From Rhipicephalus microplus (lineage: Eukaryota; Arthropoda; Arachnida; Ixodida; Ixodidae), in contig NC_134701.1 of the NCBI RefSeq assembly GCF_043290135.1, positions 199,664,601 through 199,728,600 on the forward strand: DNA of 64,000 nucleotides, given 5' to 3'. The notes beneath the pieces were generated by a model. That model saw only the letters and a list, made by a program, of their open reading frames with translations, had not been told where the DNA came from and made no database searches. The translations under genes and the position numbers were made by a program. How positions within the stretch are numbered: the first letter of the stretch is position 1; every line of letters begins with the position of its first letter. Positions 32,393 through 44,300 of this stretch are shown piece by piece.

Positions 32393-34462
32393 ATGCGAGT
32401 GATGGATAAGTTAAATCCCGGAAAATCTCCAGGACCAGATGGTCTTTGTGCCAAGTGGTACAAATGTTTTAAAAGTGAACTGTCTCCTATACTTGCAGGC
32501 GTTTTTAATGAGGCATATCAGGAAAAGAAATTACCACCATATTTTGGTGAATCGCGTACTGTTCTCATTACGAAAACAGACGAGGCTGAAAAGCTCAGGC
32601 ACATCACAGCGTACAGGCCAATCGCACTGACAAACGTAGACTACAAAATATTAATGAAAACTTTGGCGGCTAGACTTCAGTCAGTAATAAAAGATATTGT
32701 CGGTCCACACCAAACGTGTGGAATCAAAGGTCGGTCCATAGTTACAAACGTTCATATAATGCGATCCGTGCTCGAATGTGTTGACGCCAGTCAAGCTCGT
32801 GTGGCCATACTCCAGCTGGATCTGGAGAAAGCGTTTGATTACGTTGCCCACGCACTTTTGTTTGCAGTATTGAAGCACGTTAATGTTGGTAAGATAATTA
32901 TTGACGGAGTAGCCATGGCATATCGAAATGGGAGTACGAGACTAATTATCAACAAGAGAGTTGCCCCCCCCCCATTAGAATTGAGCGCTCAGTGCGTCAA
33001 GGTTGCCCTGTTAGTCCACTGTTGTTTTGCATCTATATTGAAACTTTATGTCGGTCGATATTGCAGAATGACATCATTAATGGGTTTAGAGTACAATCTT
33101 CAGAGGTCAAACTACTCGCATACGCTGATGATGTTGTGATTTGTAGCACTTCCTATGTAGGTATTGAAGAATCAATCCGAGTTTCTAAATCTTTCGCCGA
33201 AGTTACAGGTAGCCACATAAACTGGGGTAAATGCCTCGGCTTCTGGCATGGATATTGGCCTTCAACACCAGAATTTATCGCAGCCATTAAATGGACAAGA
33301 ACGCCAGAAATATCTCGATACCGCTCGAGTCATACAAAAGTACTGACGAATATTGGACACAGCAAACGAAAGAAACTAAAGAAAAAGCGAATAGGTGGAA
33401 TGCAACTTATCTGTCCATGTTTGCTAGGGCTACTGCATGCAACTGGTTTTTTGTGTCTAAGCAGTCGTATGTGATGCAAGTGCTGTACTGTTCCCGGGTC
33501 AATGTGCAAAAATTACATCGTGTGTTTGCAATATTTGTGTGGGGGTCTAACTGGGAAAGATGCAGTCGCACGAATTTGTTTAGACGCGTGAAGTGTGGAG
33601 GCCTTGGGCTAGGACATCTGTTTATCAAGCAGTTAGTAAATAGGTTTTTCTTTTTTCGTGAGACAAGAGATCCTTTCCTACTAACAGTGTGTCAAACAAG
33701 ACTAAGTAGACTGTTGCCCGAGTTTGTTGTGAGCACCCATGTTACCCCAGGGGCTGTGCAAGGATACATGAAAGAAGTAGTGGCCAGCGTGCGGTTTTTG
33801 TGTGTTCGCTTTTCAACTGACTACCTGTGGTCTGTTGGAAAGAAAAAACTGTACAAAGATTTACGTGACACGATGCTCCCCGTCCCACTGTACAGAGCGC
33901 TATATACAGCATGCAAGGGTCAGAACGTACTTAAACGAGTAAAAAAAATGCCAGCAGCTCCAAGTGCGAAAACGTTCTTTTTCAAATTACACACTGGAAC
34001 ACTTCCTGTAAGAACCTTCCTAGAGGAGCGTGGGTTTTATATGCCTTGGGGATCTCACTTTCTAATCTGTAAGAAACCGGAAACTATCGACCATGTTTTC
34101 CTGCACTGTTGGGAAGTTTATTTTTGGGACGTATTACAAAGGACAATCAAAAAAGAGTTTCCGTTAGACCCTCATGGTATCAGGTATTTGGCAATAGAGA
34201 ACGAGGATGGATTACCTTTCGATTTTATCATGATGACTGCCTCATGATAAAATCGATAAAATCATGATGACTGCCTCATGATAAAATTGCTGGTCTTCTG
34301 CATGACTGCAGAAGACCAGCAAGAGAGTATTTAAAGGAAAGCATCTCAAGATTACTTGAGGTAGTAAGAACAGACGAATGTGTACCTTTATGGGTAGAAA
34401 GGGTAGAAGCCCTACTGACCATGAAGGAATTCCAGGATGTGATATGTTATAGTTATGCTTGA
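32393..34462 (+). pseudogene. Retrotransposon ORF2, RT and zinc-finger half only, several lesions
   Basis: It starts at the LNPGKSPGPDGL segment of the RT domain with no endonuclease upstream. A run of 10 C at 32964-32973 shifts the frame just before RQGCPVSP. The YADD motif is present (about 33120-33131; it reads YADDVVI). A further shift occurs near 33305. Between about 34220 and 34320 a stretch coding for the region after FDFIMMTA is replaced by two perfect fold-back palindromes. The C-terminal motif MKEF near 34420 is recognisable, but the stop is changed and the frame runs to 34462. Confidence 0.88.
34220..34320. repeat. Two adjacent perfect inverted repeats replacing ORF2 sequence
   Basis: Arms CGATTTTATCATGA at 34220-34233 and its complement at 34242-34255 (8-nt loop), then arms GCTGGTCTTCTGCA at 34289-34302 and its complement at 34307-34320 (4-nt loop). 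A partial second copy of the first palindrome lies between them. The homologous stretch in the sister copy (about 39255-39337) has ordinary coding sequence, so these palindromes arose in this copy. Confidence 0.85.
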
Positions 34463-34561
34463 CGGGCTTAGTTATTTTTAAGTTTTTTGTATTGTTTGTA
34501 GTGAATTGTAATATATCTTTGTAACCCGTTTGTGAAGTTTACCGGAAATAAAGAAAAAAAA

Positions 34562-34634
34562 GTGCTTGTGGTGTAGTGGTTATCACATCCGCCTTACACG
34601 CGGAAGGCCCTAGGTTCGTTCCCTGGCAGGCACA
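34562..34634 (+). tRNA. tRNA-Val (UAC), rebuilt between two retrotransposons
   Basis: Acceptor GTGCTTG/CAGGCAC, anticodon loop CTTACAC, stem TCCGC/GCGGA. The T arm CTAGG-TTCGTTC-CCTGG has a single mismatch. It is the only full unit between the elements ending at 34561 and starting at 34724. A T-run follows about 12 nt downstream. Confidence 0.85.
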
Positions 34635-34707
34635 AGAGCATTTCTTTTTTTACACTTTCAATATACATAATTGAACAAAGACTCATTCGTGAGAGCTCTG
34701 CACAGCT

Positions 34708-34723
34708 GTGCTTGTGGTGTAGT
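34708..34723 (+). tRNA. 5' fragment of interrupted tRNA-Val (target duplication copy)
   Basis: GTGCTTGTGGTGTAGT, tRNA nt 1-16, directly before the element that starts at 34724. The matching copy is at 39581. Confidence 0.85.
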
Positions 34724-34764
34724 CATTCTTTCGTCGACACTCACGCGCGTCGGACGCAAGAGTC

Positions 34765-35976
34765 ATGTGCTCCGTAGGAGCGGCGTTTTCGGCACATACT
34801 AGCCGCGGTAACAGGATGAGCGAAGAGCAAGACGCAGGATATGAAGTAATTTTGCCACCACTGCCCAAGGGACGCGTCGCGCAAAACACCGTGTTTTTAC
34901 ACGGTGATGTGCGCGGCAGACCGTATTGAGTAGAGGATTTCCGAGACGCGCTCGGACCTACAGGACTGCTGCCGGAGGTGTTGGCCCTGGGGGCCTACCA
35001 GATAAATCATGTCTGGGCAGTCACCCTGAACAACGCGGACGCTACGAGACGCTTGCTCGACGTGAAGGAACTGAAACTCAAGGGTCGACGATGCATCATC
35101 GTAGACCCCCAGGATCAGCAGGTGCGGCTGCGTCTTCATTGGCTGCTGTATGGCGTCAACGATGAAGACGTGCGAACGGCGTTGGCGGCTTATGGGAAGG
35201 TCGTTCAAGTCACCAGGGAGAATTGGCGTGTGCAAGGAGTCAGCGACAAGGGGTCAACCACACGGACTGTGCTACTTAAGCTCAAGAGTGGCGTGAAGGT
35301 TGAAGATCTCCCGCATCAAATCAGGGTGGCTGGTGGACTGGCACTTGTGGTTGCACCTGGGCGTCCAATGCAGTGTCTGCGCTGCCAAGGTACTGGCCAT
35401 GTTAGAAGAGAGTGTAAGGTACTCCGATGCTCGCGTTGTCGGCGGTTTGGCCACAGCGAAGACGCGTGCATGCGCACGTACGCATCGGCTATAGGATCAC
35501 CTGAACGTGACACAGCAGAGTTGGTGATGGACGTGACCGAGGCTGAAGACGCGGCGAAAGGCGCAGGCGACGTGGTGAACCCAGAAGCTTCAACAGGTAC
35601 GGCTACACCGACTGGTGGTGATGAACCAACAGTCCAAGCAGACATTGAATCTGGGGAGGTTACTCAAGAGCCAGCCGGCCAAACAGAAGAAGGCTTCACA
35701 AGTTCCCCATCGAAGGAGCCTGAGCCGGTGGATTTAACCGAACTTCCAGTGTCGTGCGAGAGTATCAGTGGTGGGGAGTCAAGCAAAAGACCCCGCGAGC
35801 AGTCTGCAGGACAGCGTGAGGCGTCCAGTGAAAAGCATGAAGAGGGGCCACCGGCGAAGGCGACTACGTTCAGACGCAGCAGCACAAGGCTGCGTCCCAA
35901 CCCGATATTGGACAAACACTGGCCACCTTTGCCCTCCAGTGGCACGGGTCCACCTGGAGGCTCCGAAGATGTCTAG
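34765..35976 (+). pseudogene. Retrotransposon ORF1 (RRM-like plus CCHC), single in-frame stop
   Basis: About 404 codons from the ATG at 34765, with TGA at 34927-34929 where relatives have CGA or CGN arginine (RPYRVEDF). Otherwise open to 35976. Knuckles read CLRCQGTGHVRREC and CSRCRRFGHSEDAC and are intact. The acidic, Ser/Thr/Glu-rich C-terminal tail is typical of this ORF1 group. Translation from an internal ATG (34978) could still give the knuckle domain. Confidence 0.88.
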
Positions 35977-36037
35977 CTCTATGCTAGACGCTGAAGGTAA
36001 GCATCATGCCCCGGGCTAACTTCTTAACTGTGTAGAC

Positions 36038-39000
36038 ATGGCTGTTGCACCGAAACTTAGAGTGGCAACGTTAAATGTTCGAGGTCTTGCCGCCATGCGG
36101 AAACAGAGCCAAGTCTACAGGCTGCTCGTGGATCATGATATGGATGTACTAGCTGTACAAGAAACAAAAGTTGACGGTGAGGAGGAGACCCTGGGCATGG
36201 TGCTGAGGTTTACGGCGCGTTACTACGCAATTGTAACTCAAGCAATAGGCACTTCTGAAGGCTGTGTTTTGTTCATTAAGAAGTTACCGGGTCTGGTAGT
36301 GCAAGATGCCTTCTCTTGCCCGTCTGGTAGATTGGTTTCCTGTGATTTAGTATTCAATGAATGTCAGTGGCGTATAGTGTGTATTTATGCACCAACCATT
36401 TGCGAGGAGCGATCAATTTGTTTTTCAAGCCTAAAGCAGCACTTCACTTTGGAAAGGAAATATGTATTACTGGGTGATTTTAACTGCGTCCTCAACGGGC
36501 GAGATCGAGCAAACGGACGCGTCATTTACTATAAAAGTAGTAGGACGCTAGCGGACGTAGTTACTGAATTCAAGTTAGAAGACGTGGGCAGCTGTATGGA
36601 GGGAACGCGGGATGTGCGTTTCACACATTTTCGGGGGAATAGCCATGCGCGTCTTGATCGCATTTACGTGTCGCTTGAATTAATAGCCCACTATAAGACA
36701 TCTGCTGTCTACCGAATACACTTCAGTGATCATTGTTTAGTTAAATGCGATATGGGAGAGAAAACAAAAGGTGGAACATTCTCATGGGAGCTGTGGAAGA
36801 TGAATTCCACTTTGATCACTGACGAATATTTCTTAGATCAGGTAATGAACTGTATCAATGAAATAAAAATGGATGATGAAGTTAAACTTGCAGAACAGTG
36901 GGAAGAGTTCAAGCAGCGAATAAAAATAAAAGCTATTGATCGTTCTTGCGCATTGAGTTACGCAAGGAAAAAGAAAGAAAAAGAACTCCGAAAGACTTTG
37001 GTAAGACTAATAGGCTTGGAGTGCAAACAACCGGGAGAGTATAAAATTGACATACGCAATATTAAGCAGAAACTTGCTCTGTTTGACGAGGAACGCTACG
37101 GTGGTGCTCTCGTCCGTGCTAGGGCTGAGGCATTAGCGGCTGGAGAGACGCCGACCAAAAGAGCGTTAAGCGTGGAGAAAACGAACGCACGACGGAATCA
37201 TATCGAAAAAATAGAGAAGGACGGTCACGAAGTAACCCATACGGACAGCATTTTATCCGTATATTCAAGTCATTCTGAAAACCTTTTTGCGTGGAGACAG
37301 GTAGACCTAGAAAGATTTAAAGAAGAATATTTAGGACGCATGCCGCAAGTGAGTGAGGAAGTGAAAAACGCTTTGGAATTATCTATATCTGCATCTGAAG
37401 TTGAACGGGCGATTGATAAGTTAAATCCCGGGAAATCTCCAGGACCAGATGGTCTTTGTGCCAAGTGGTACAAATGTTTTAAAAGTGAATTGTCTTCAAT
37501 ACTTGCGGGCGTTTTTAATGAGGCATATCAGGAAAACAAATTACCACCATCCTTTGGTGAATCGCGTACTGTTCTGATTCCGAAAACAGACGAGGTTAAA
37601 AAGCTCAGGCACGTCACAGCGTACAGGCCAATCGCACTGACAAACGTAGACTACAAAATATTAATGAAAATTTTGGCAGCTAGACTTCAGTCAGTAATAA
37701 AAGATATCGTTGGTCCACACCAAACGTGTGGAATGAAAGGTCGGTCCATAGCTACAAATGTTCATTAAATTGCGATCCGTGCTCGAATGTGTTGACACCA
37801 GTCAAGCTCGTGTGGCCATACTCCAGCTGGATCTGGAGAAAGCGTTTGATTGCGTTGCCCACGCTCTTTTGTTTGCAGTATTGAAGCACAATAATGTTGG
37901 TAAGATAATTATTGACGGAGTAGCCATGGCATACCGGAATGGTAGTACGAGACTAATTATTAACAAGACATTGCCCCCCCCCCCCCATTAGAATTGAGCG
38001 CTCAGTGCGTCAAGGTTGCCCTGTTAGTCCACTTTTGTTTTTGTTTTGCATCTATATTGAAACTTTATGTCGGTCGATATTGCAGAATGACATCATTAAT
38101 GGGTTTAGAGTACAATCTTCAGAGGCCAAACTACTCGCATACGCTGATGATGTTGCGATTTGTAGCACTTCCAATGTAGGTATTGAAGAATCAATCCGAG
38201 TTTCTAAATCTTTCGCCGAAGTTACAGGAAGCCACATAAATTGGGGTAAATGCCTCGGCTTCTGGCATGGATATTGGCCTTCAACACCAGAATTTTTCGC
38301 AACCAATAAATGGACAAGAACGCCAGTTAAATATCTAGGAGTACCGCTTGAGTCATACAAAAGTACTGATGAATATTGGACACAGCAAACGAAAGAAATT
38401 AAAGAGAAAGCGAATAGGTGGAATGCAACCTATTTGTCCATGTTTGCTAGGGCTACTGCATGCAACTGGTTTTTTGTGTCTAAGCTGTGGTATGTGATGC
38501 AAGTGCTGTACTGTTCCCGGGTCAATGTGCAAAAATTACATCGGGTGTTTGCAGTATTTGTGTGGGGTTCTAACTGGGAAAGGTGCAGTCGCACGAATTC
38601 GTTTAGACGGGTGAAGTGTGGAGGCCTTGGGCTAGGACATCTGTTTATCAAGCAGTTAGTAAATAGGTTTTTGTTTTTTTCATGAGACAAGAGATCCTTT
38701 CCTACTAACAGTGTGTCAAACAAGACTAAGTAGACTGTTGCCCGAGTTTGTTGTGAGCACTCATGTTACCACAGGGGCTGTGCAAGGATACATGAATGAA
38801 GTTGTGGCCAGGGTGCGGTTTTTGTGTGTTCAGTTTTCAACTGACTACCTGTAGTCTGTTGGAAAGAAAAAAACTGTACAAAGATTTATGTGACACGATG
38901 CTCCCCATCTCATTGTACAGAGCGCTTTATACAGCACGCAAGGGTCAGAATGTACTTAAACGAGTTAAAAAAATGCCAGCAGCTCCAAGTGCGAAAACGT

Positions 39001-39451
39001 TTTTTTTTTTTCAAATTACATACTGGAACACTTCCTGTAAGAACCTTCCTAGAGGAGCGTGGGTTTTATATGCCTTGAGGATCTCACTGTCTAATCTGTA
39101 AGAAACCGGAAACTATTGACCATGTTTTTCTGCACTGTTGGGAAGGAGTTTATTTTTGGAACGTATTACAAAGGACAATCAAAAAAGAGTTCCCGTTAGA
39201 TCCTCATGGGATCAGGTATTTGGATATAGAGAATGAGAATGGATTACCTTTCGATTTTATTATGATGACTGCCTTGCACAGTATATGGCGCTCTAGAATG
39301 GCTGGATTTCATTGTGACCCAGACAGAAAGACCAGCAAGAGAGTATTTTAAAGAAAGCATCTCAAGATTACTTGAGGTAGTAAGAACAGAATAATGTGTA
39401 CCTTTATGGGTAGAAAGGGTAGAAGCCCTACTGACCATGAAGGAATTCTAG
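36038..39451 (+). pseudogene. Retrotransposon ORF2, endonuclease half intact, RT half frameshifted
   Basis: The frame from the ATG at 36038 (LRVATLNVRGL at residue 7 on) covers the whole APE domain (QETK, GDFN, RLDR, FSDH) and the RT start (KSPGPDGL) to 37768, then stops after a 1-nt gain near 37764. A run of 13 C at 37974-37986 shifts the frame before RQGCPVSP. YADD is near 38140. Further breaks occur near 38683 (T-rich run), a stop near 38851 and others down to MKEF at about 39437-39451. The lesions cluster at homopolymers, so some could be sequencing errors. Confidence 0.9.
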
Positions 39452-39578
39452 AACGAGATGTGTTCTAGTAATGCTTGACGGGCTTAGTTATTTTCAAGTT
39501 TTTTGTATTGTTCGTTGTGAATTGTAATATATTAAGCGTAGTAACCCGTTTGTGAAGTTTACCGGAATTAAAGGAAAA

Positions 39579-39651
39579 AAGCTTGTGGTGTAGTGGTTAT
39601 CACATCCGCCTAACACGCGGAAGGCCCCAGGTTCGATCCCTGGCAGGCACA
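39579..39651 (+). tRNA. tRNA-Val (AAC) at retrotransposon 3' junction
   Basis: The genomic tRNA sequence restarts at nt 3 (GCTTGTGG at 39581); nt 1-2 are AA from the element tail, so two acceptor pairs are lost. The remaining arms are perfect consensus, with anticodon loop CTAACAC. Confidence 0.8.
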
Positions 39652-39723
39652 AGGCATATCTTTTTTTACAGTTTCAATATACGTCATTGAACAAAGACTC
39701 ATTCGTGAGAGCTCTGCACAGCT

Positions 39724-39796
39724 GTGCTTGTGGTGCAGTGGTTCGCACATCCGCCTTACACGCAGAAGTCCCCAGGTTCGATCCCTGGCAGGCACA
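39724..39796 (+). tRNA. tRNA-Val (UAC)
   Basis: Acceptor and T arm are consensus. The D-loop reads GGTTCGCAC and the 3' anticodon stem GCAGA has one mismatch with TCCGC. A unit spacer with a T-run lies on each side. Confidence 0.75.
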
Positions 39797-39870
39797 GGAG
39801 CATTTCTTTTTTTTACAGCTTCAATATACGTCATTGAACAAAGACTCATTCGTGAGAGCTCTGCACAGCT

Positions 39871-39943
39871 GTGCTTGTGGTGTAGTGGTTATCACATACG
39901 CCTAACACGCGGAAGGCCCCAGGTTCGATCCCTGGCAGGCACA
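39871..39943 (+). tRNA. tRNA-Val (AAC)
   Basis: Near-consensus unit. The anticodon stem is TACGC/GCGGA (one mismatch), the loop CTAACAC and the T arm intact. A T-run starts about 12 nt downstream. Confidence 0.8.
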
Positions 39944-40015
39944 AGAGCACTTCTTTTTTACAGTTTCAATATACGTCATTGAACAAAGACTCATTCGTGA
40001 GAGCTCTGCACAGAT

Positions 40016-40031
40016 GTGCTTGTGGTGTTGT
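40016..40031 (+). tRNA. 5' fragment of interrupted tRNA-Val, left of the P-type transposon
   Basis: GTGCTTGTGGTGTTGT, tRNA nt 1-16 with one change (T for A). It is the left part of the target duplication of the 46911-51820 retroelement and is now separated from it by the DNA transposon. Confidence 0.8.
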
Positions 40032-41040
40032 CATAGAGAAAGAAGAAGACAAGAGCGGACACTCCGCAAAACCTGGCCTCAGGAAGTGCGTCACGACTAC
40101 GTAACGAACTAGTGCTCCCACCAAACGTCAGAGGGCGCAAGCGCAAAAAACACACAGTTAGAATCAATGCAACAAAATTGTTTTCACAAATTAATAATTA
40201 TACGCCCATATTTGGTATGTTCTTTATACATAAAAACGATTTGTTCAACACACCTTACGCGATTATTTTTCTTCAGCCGTACTGTCATAAAAACCATCTA
40301 CCCAGCGACAAGCCCATGCATGACTGACAGCGAGAAGCTTTCGTCGCTTTCGTCAACGTCGGCTGCGTCGGCGTTTTCAAGAGTGAGATAACAAGTGAGG
40401 CACGTTTTCAAGCGAAGCTTGTTGAATGACATGTTGTTGGTCGTGTTGGGTCATTTTTTCAGAAAACGGTTACGCTTGCGCGAATAAGACACCATGCAAC
40501 AAACATAGAAAGATGAACACACACACGTTGCGCTTCATGTGTGCGAGTTTGTTTCTTACGTGGCGTCTCATTCACGCAGTTGTAACCTTTTTTTGAAGCT
40601 TGTAAGGACTGGGAGGTCCACTAAAAAGAAAGTTTGTGGCTCTATGCGGCGGTTAGACGGGAACATTGTGCAACGTATGCAGTATAGCAAAGGCGGCACG
40701 GCGTCAAGCCGAGGCGACGCGTGCTGCGTCTGCCACGGACGCGAGCGTCTGTGCGCTGAGCATAGCTGGGCAGCTAGGTCATAGGCTCGGTGCAAAATAT
40801 TGAGAATCGTTCGCTGGGCCTCACATGCTTCACGACGCGTTTCCCTAAGGCTCGGAACACGAATAATTCTTAGTGTGCCGGAGGCAAATCTGGACTAGCC
40901 AAGTGGCCATCATCTTCGTTTCTTCGCTAGTCTTGTGCCACTAGTGCAAGCTGCCCACAAATTTTCTTGACGTTTCCAATATAATTTTACCGCACAAATT
41001 TCAACTACGATTTTTCTCCCCAATGTACTGCTGATACTGC

Positions 41041-41131
41041 GTACGCACGAAGGTGTTCTAAAGTTTCCAGGCCGCGATACCATTGCATTACAAGGGATAG
41101 CGGCCTGGAAACTTCTGAAGATCTTTGTACG
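41041..41131. repeat. Inverted repeat (hairpin) in the 5' part of the P-type transposon
   Basis: A perfect 15-bp inverted pair AAGTTTCCAGGCCGC at 41061-41075 and 41100-41114, with a 24-nt loop. Imperfect pairing extends outward (GTACG at both ends) for arms of about 35 bp. It could be a subterminal binding site of the transposon or a small foldback insertion. Confidence 0.75.
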
Positions 41132-41319
41132 TGGTCTTGACGTATATCTTTGTAAGTCAGAGTTTTATGGGTCAGAGATGTATCACTGGTTTTGTATTGT
41201 GCATCAATTAGCTAATCATTCAAAGGGGTTTGCTGGTACACTTATGACGTGCACATATCTTTTTCGTAATTTGACAGCGAAGCATCCACTTACTAACATT
41301 TTCAGACCGCGCTGACGCC

Positions 41320-44300
41320 ATGCCGTCCGGCGGTCCAAGCTACGGCAGCTACTGCTGTGTATCGTGGTGCTTCAACAATTGCAGAACCCACAAGAAGCCT
41401 GGGACGAGTTTCTTCTGCGTACCACGGGACGGTAGGTGTGTTAAAGCTTTTGTATGGTTTGCATGTCTGTAGGCTTACTGTTCGTACTTGCTAAGTGAGG
41501 GTAACAATAAAAAATCACTATTCAAGCACTTCCCCTTTCAGCTGATAGTTCATTGCCAATGCAGGATGAAAGCATGGATGCAGTATGCTGGACGCGATGA
41601 TCTCCTGAGTAAGCCGGCCAGCCTATTGTACGCAACGTACAGGGTTTGTAGCGACCATTTTACTGCTCAAAGTTTCATGGACCCTGGGCACACAAGGCTT
41701 ACAAGAATGGCTGTTCCCAGTGTGCAACCAGCTGCACTATGTAATTGATTGACTGAAACTCAAATATGTGCAATAGCAGCCACTTGTATTGAATCAGTGG
41801 CGACAGTTAACCGTGAAGATCTTTGTAGCCGATGGAGAAACCTGACTACAGAAGTAACACTTGGAAAGTCTTAAATTCTGTGAATTGTGGGCTATTACCT
41901 TCCTAACAGCAGCTTTACATTTCTGTCATTTTTTATGCTCTGGACCTGCGCAACTTGTTTTGAAAAACTTTAAAGGGCTATTTCACGTTATCTTCAAGCC
42001 TGAGTGCACATGTACGTATACCTTTCATCAGTGACAGCTGCCACTGTTGATAATTCCAAAAATCACAAATTACTTGTTTCCTAGTTGGTGCCTCCTCTTT
42101 TCTTCCACGTTCGACCAATTTATGCGTTTGAAAGAGCTGTTTAAGTTTCCCCATGCAACAAGCTTTGTAACTTGTACCAACTGCACATATATGCAGGTTC
42201 TCTGAGCGTCGCTTCAAGTAGTGACTGTGACATGGCTGCAGAAGCTGCACTGCAAGGTGCGGATGAGCTTCAGTTTGTGTTATTTTAAGCCTTTTACTGA
42301 CACATTGTCGTAATTTCATTTCTTCAGGACCTGCGGTAGAGGCTTCAAAAAACGGCTCCCACACATTGAGGTGCCCCGATGAGCAGGGTGCGTTCAGTGT
42401 CGCGATTTCTTTTTTTTTACCCAAATTGACTGTTGACCAAACCTCTGCAGGTGGCAGCTCCCTTGTAGCTGGTGAAAGAATTTCTGCTGATTTCGTCTTG
42501 CCGGAGAAAACCTTAACCAGTCGTTAAGCTGTCACAAAAGGAACTTGTGTGACCGGTAAGTTGTATGTTCACTTCAACACCAGAGTGGATTGATATAGAG
42601 ACTTCCGCAGGCCGCTCGCAAGATTGTTCCGACAGCACTGTCCGAGGCACTGAACAAGCTTCACAAGACCCTCCAGAAGACGTCTCCGCCAACAGCTCCA
42701 CGCCTGAGTGCCCTAGAGAAAATGGTGACTATGCTTTTATTGCAGCAGTTTTTAATGTGCTATTTTATGTTTAGGACATTCTGAGGAAACTATCCTCAAA
42801 AGGACACTACGTGTGCACTTACAAAATGTAAGGGTGGGCTCTCAGTGATTTTCATTTTTTTTTTGTGCATTGTCAACATTGTGAATGGTTTGTTTTTAGG
42901 TAGTGGAATCGAAAACTTTGTACCACAGAAAGTTGTGCACCTTGGGTCTGAAAGAGTGAGGAAAGTGCTCGTATGGGATTAGTTGTTCTTCGCTTTTACA
43001 TCAATTTTTTGTTTATAGCAGTGCGTTCCTGTGTGCCAGCGACAATGTCTCCATCAATGAAGTACAAGCAAACCATTAAACATCTGCAAGCCAAAGCAGC
43101 AGCACAGCGGAAATCTATCAAAAGACTGCAGAGACAGCCTCACCAAGCACCGTCATCGACTTCGAAGGCCCTTAAAGTTATCCGACCGCACGTCACCGAG
43201 GAGGTTTTTAAACTTCTTTCTGCACATGTTCGCTTGAGGCCCAAACGCAAGGGCAAGCGGTTCCCGTGTGGTTCAAGAAATTCGCTTTTCACTTAAACTT
43301 CCGAGGTCCGCGAGCATACCGATTTCTGGCTCCATATTTTTCTTTGCCCTCCCGGCGTTCATTAAGGAGGTGGCTAGCTAATGTAAAGATGACTCCAGGC
43401 ATAATTCCAGGAATCCTTTCTTCCATTGCAACAAATACTCAAGCTTGGAATGAACGGGACCGAGTGTGTGCTTTAGTTTTCGACGAAATAGCACTCAAAA
43501 AGAATTTGTACTATGATGCTGCAAGAGACGTTGTCCAGGGTTTTACAGATGATGGCACTCATCGCACTTCAACCATCGCTGATCGAGCACTGGTTTTTCT
43601 TTTCTTCTTGTTGGCGTTTCGAGAAAGTGGGTTCAACCGGTTGCTTTTACTATAGGGCACACATCAACACCATCATCTGTTATGCATAACTTGCTGGTGT
43701 CACTCATTTTGGAGCTTAAGAGCATTAATATTGCAGTGAAAGCAGTCATTTGTGACCAGGGCAGTTCAAATGTAAGTCTCGCTAACCAACTAAGAGTGAC
43801 TCTAGCAAAGCCTTTTTTTCGACAGTGTTGAACCTTTTTTTGAAGTTAATGGTGAGCGGGTATATTACATTTTTGATGTTCCGCATTTAATTAAAACAAC
43901 GCGCAATAATGTCCAAGCACACAAGTTATACATTGGGGATGACATCGTTAACTGGTCGCACATTGTAAGCCTTTACCAATCCTCACTTGAGTTGCGGTTG
44001 CGATTGGCTCCAAAGTTGACTGAACGGCACGTTCATCAGAAACCTTTTTCTAATATGAAGGTCAGCAGAGCAACTCAGGTCCTCAGTGCATCAGTTTCGA
44101 TTGCTATCACGGCAATGGTGTATGCGAAGGTGCTGCCTGCCTCGGCCATTACTACAGCTCAATTTTGTGATCGTATGGACAGGATTTTCGATGCCTTGAA
44201 CAGCTCGAGTAAAAAAAAGAACTTCGCAAAAGCTGCGGCCTGCAATCATGAAAAATGATTCAGAGCTGATTGACTTCCTCCGAGGCCAGCTTCCCTGGAT

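Larger units (their letters stand above)
31010..34561 (+). mobile_element. Chimeric, internally deleted non-LTR retrotransposon in tRNA-Val
   Basis: The 5' junction follows GTGCTTGTGGTGTAGTGG at 30992-31009. The A-rich tail joins GTGCTTGTGG at 34562, so the duplication is about 18 bp. The left part to about 32384 is nearly identical to the ORF1 region of the 46911-51820 element. The right part from about 32405 is nearly identical to the RT half of the 34724-39580 element. The endonuclease and N-terminal ORF2 region is absent. A 10-bp inverted repeat (32364-32373 against 32385-32394) sits on the joint. Confidence 0.9.
34724..39580 (+). mobile_element. Full-length but decayed non-LTR retrotransposon in tRNA-Val
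   Basis: The 5' end begins CATTCTTTC after tRNA nt 16. The 3' end is a short AAAGGAAAAAA tail joined to GCTTGTGGTG at 39581. The layout is a 41-bp leader, ORF1 34765-35976, ORF2 36038-39451 and a 3' UTR of about 130 bp whose end (ACCGGAATTAAAGG) differs from the CAGGCAATAAA end of other lineages. Its RT half is nearly identical to 32405-34561. Confidence 0.92.

Noticed and set aside
40539..40784. Short frames on both strands in the P-type transposon 5' region
   Set aside because: No domain and no continuation. The THAP exon begins only at 41320.
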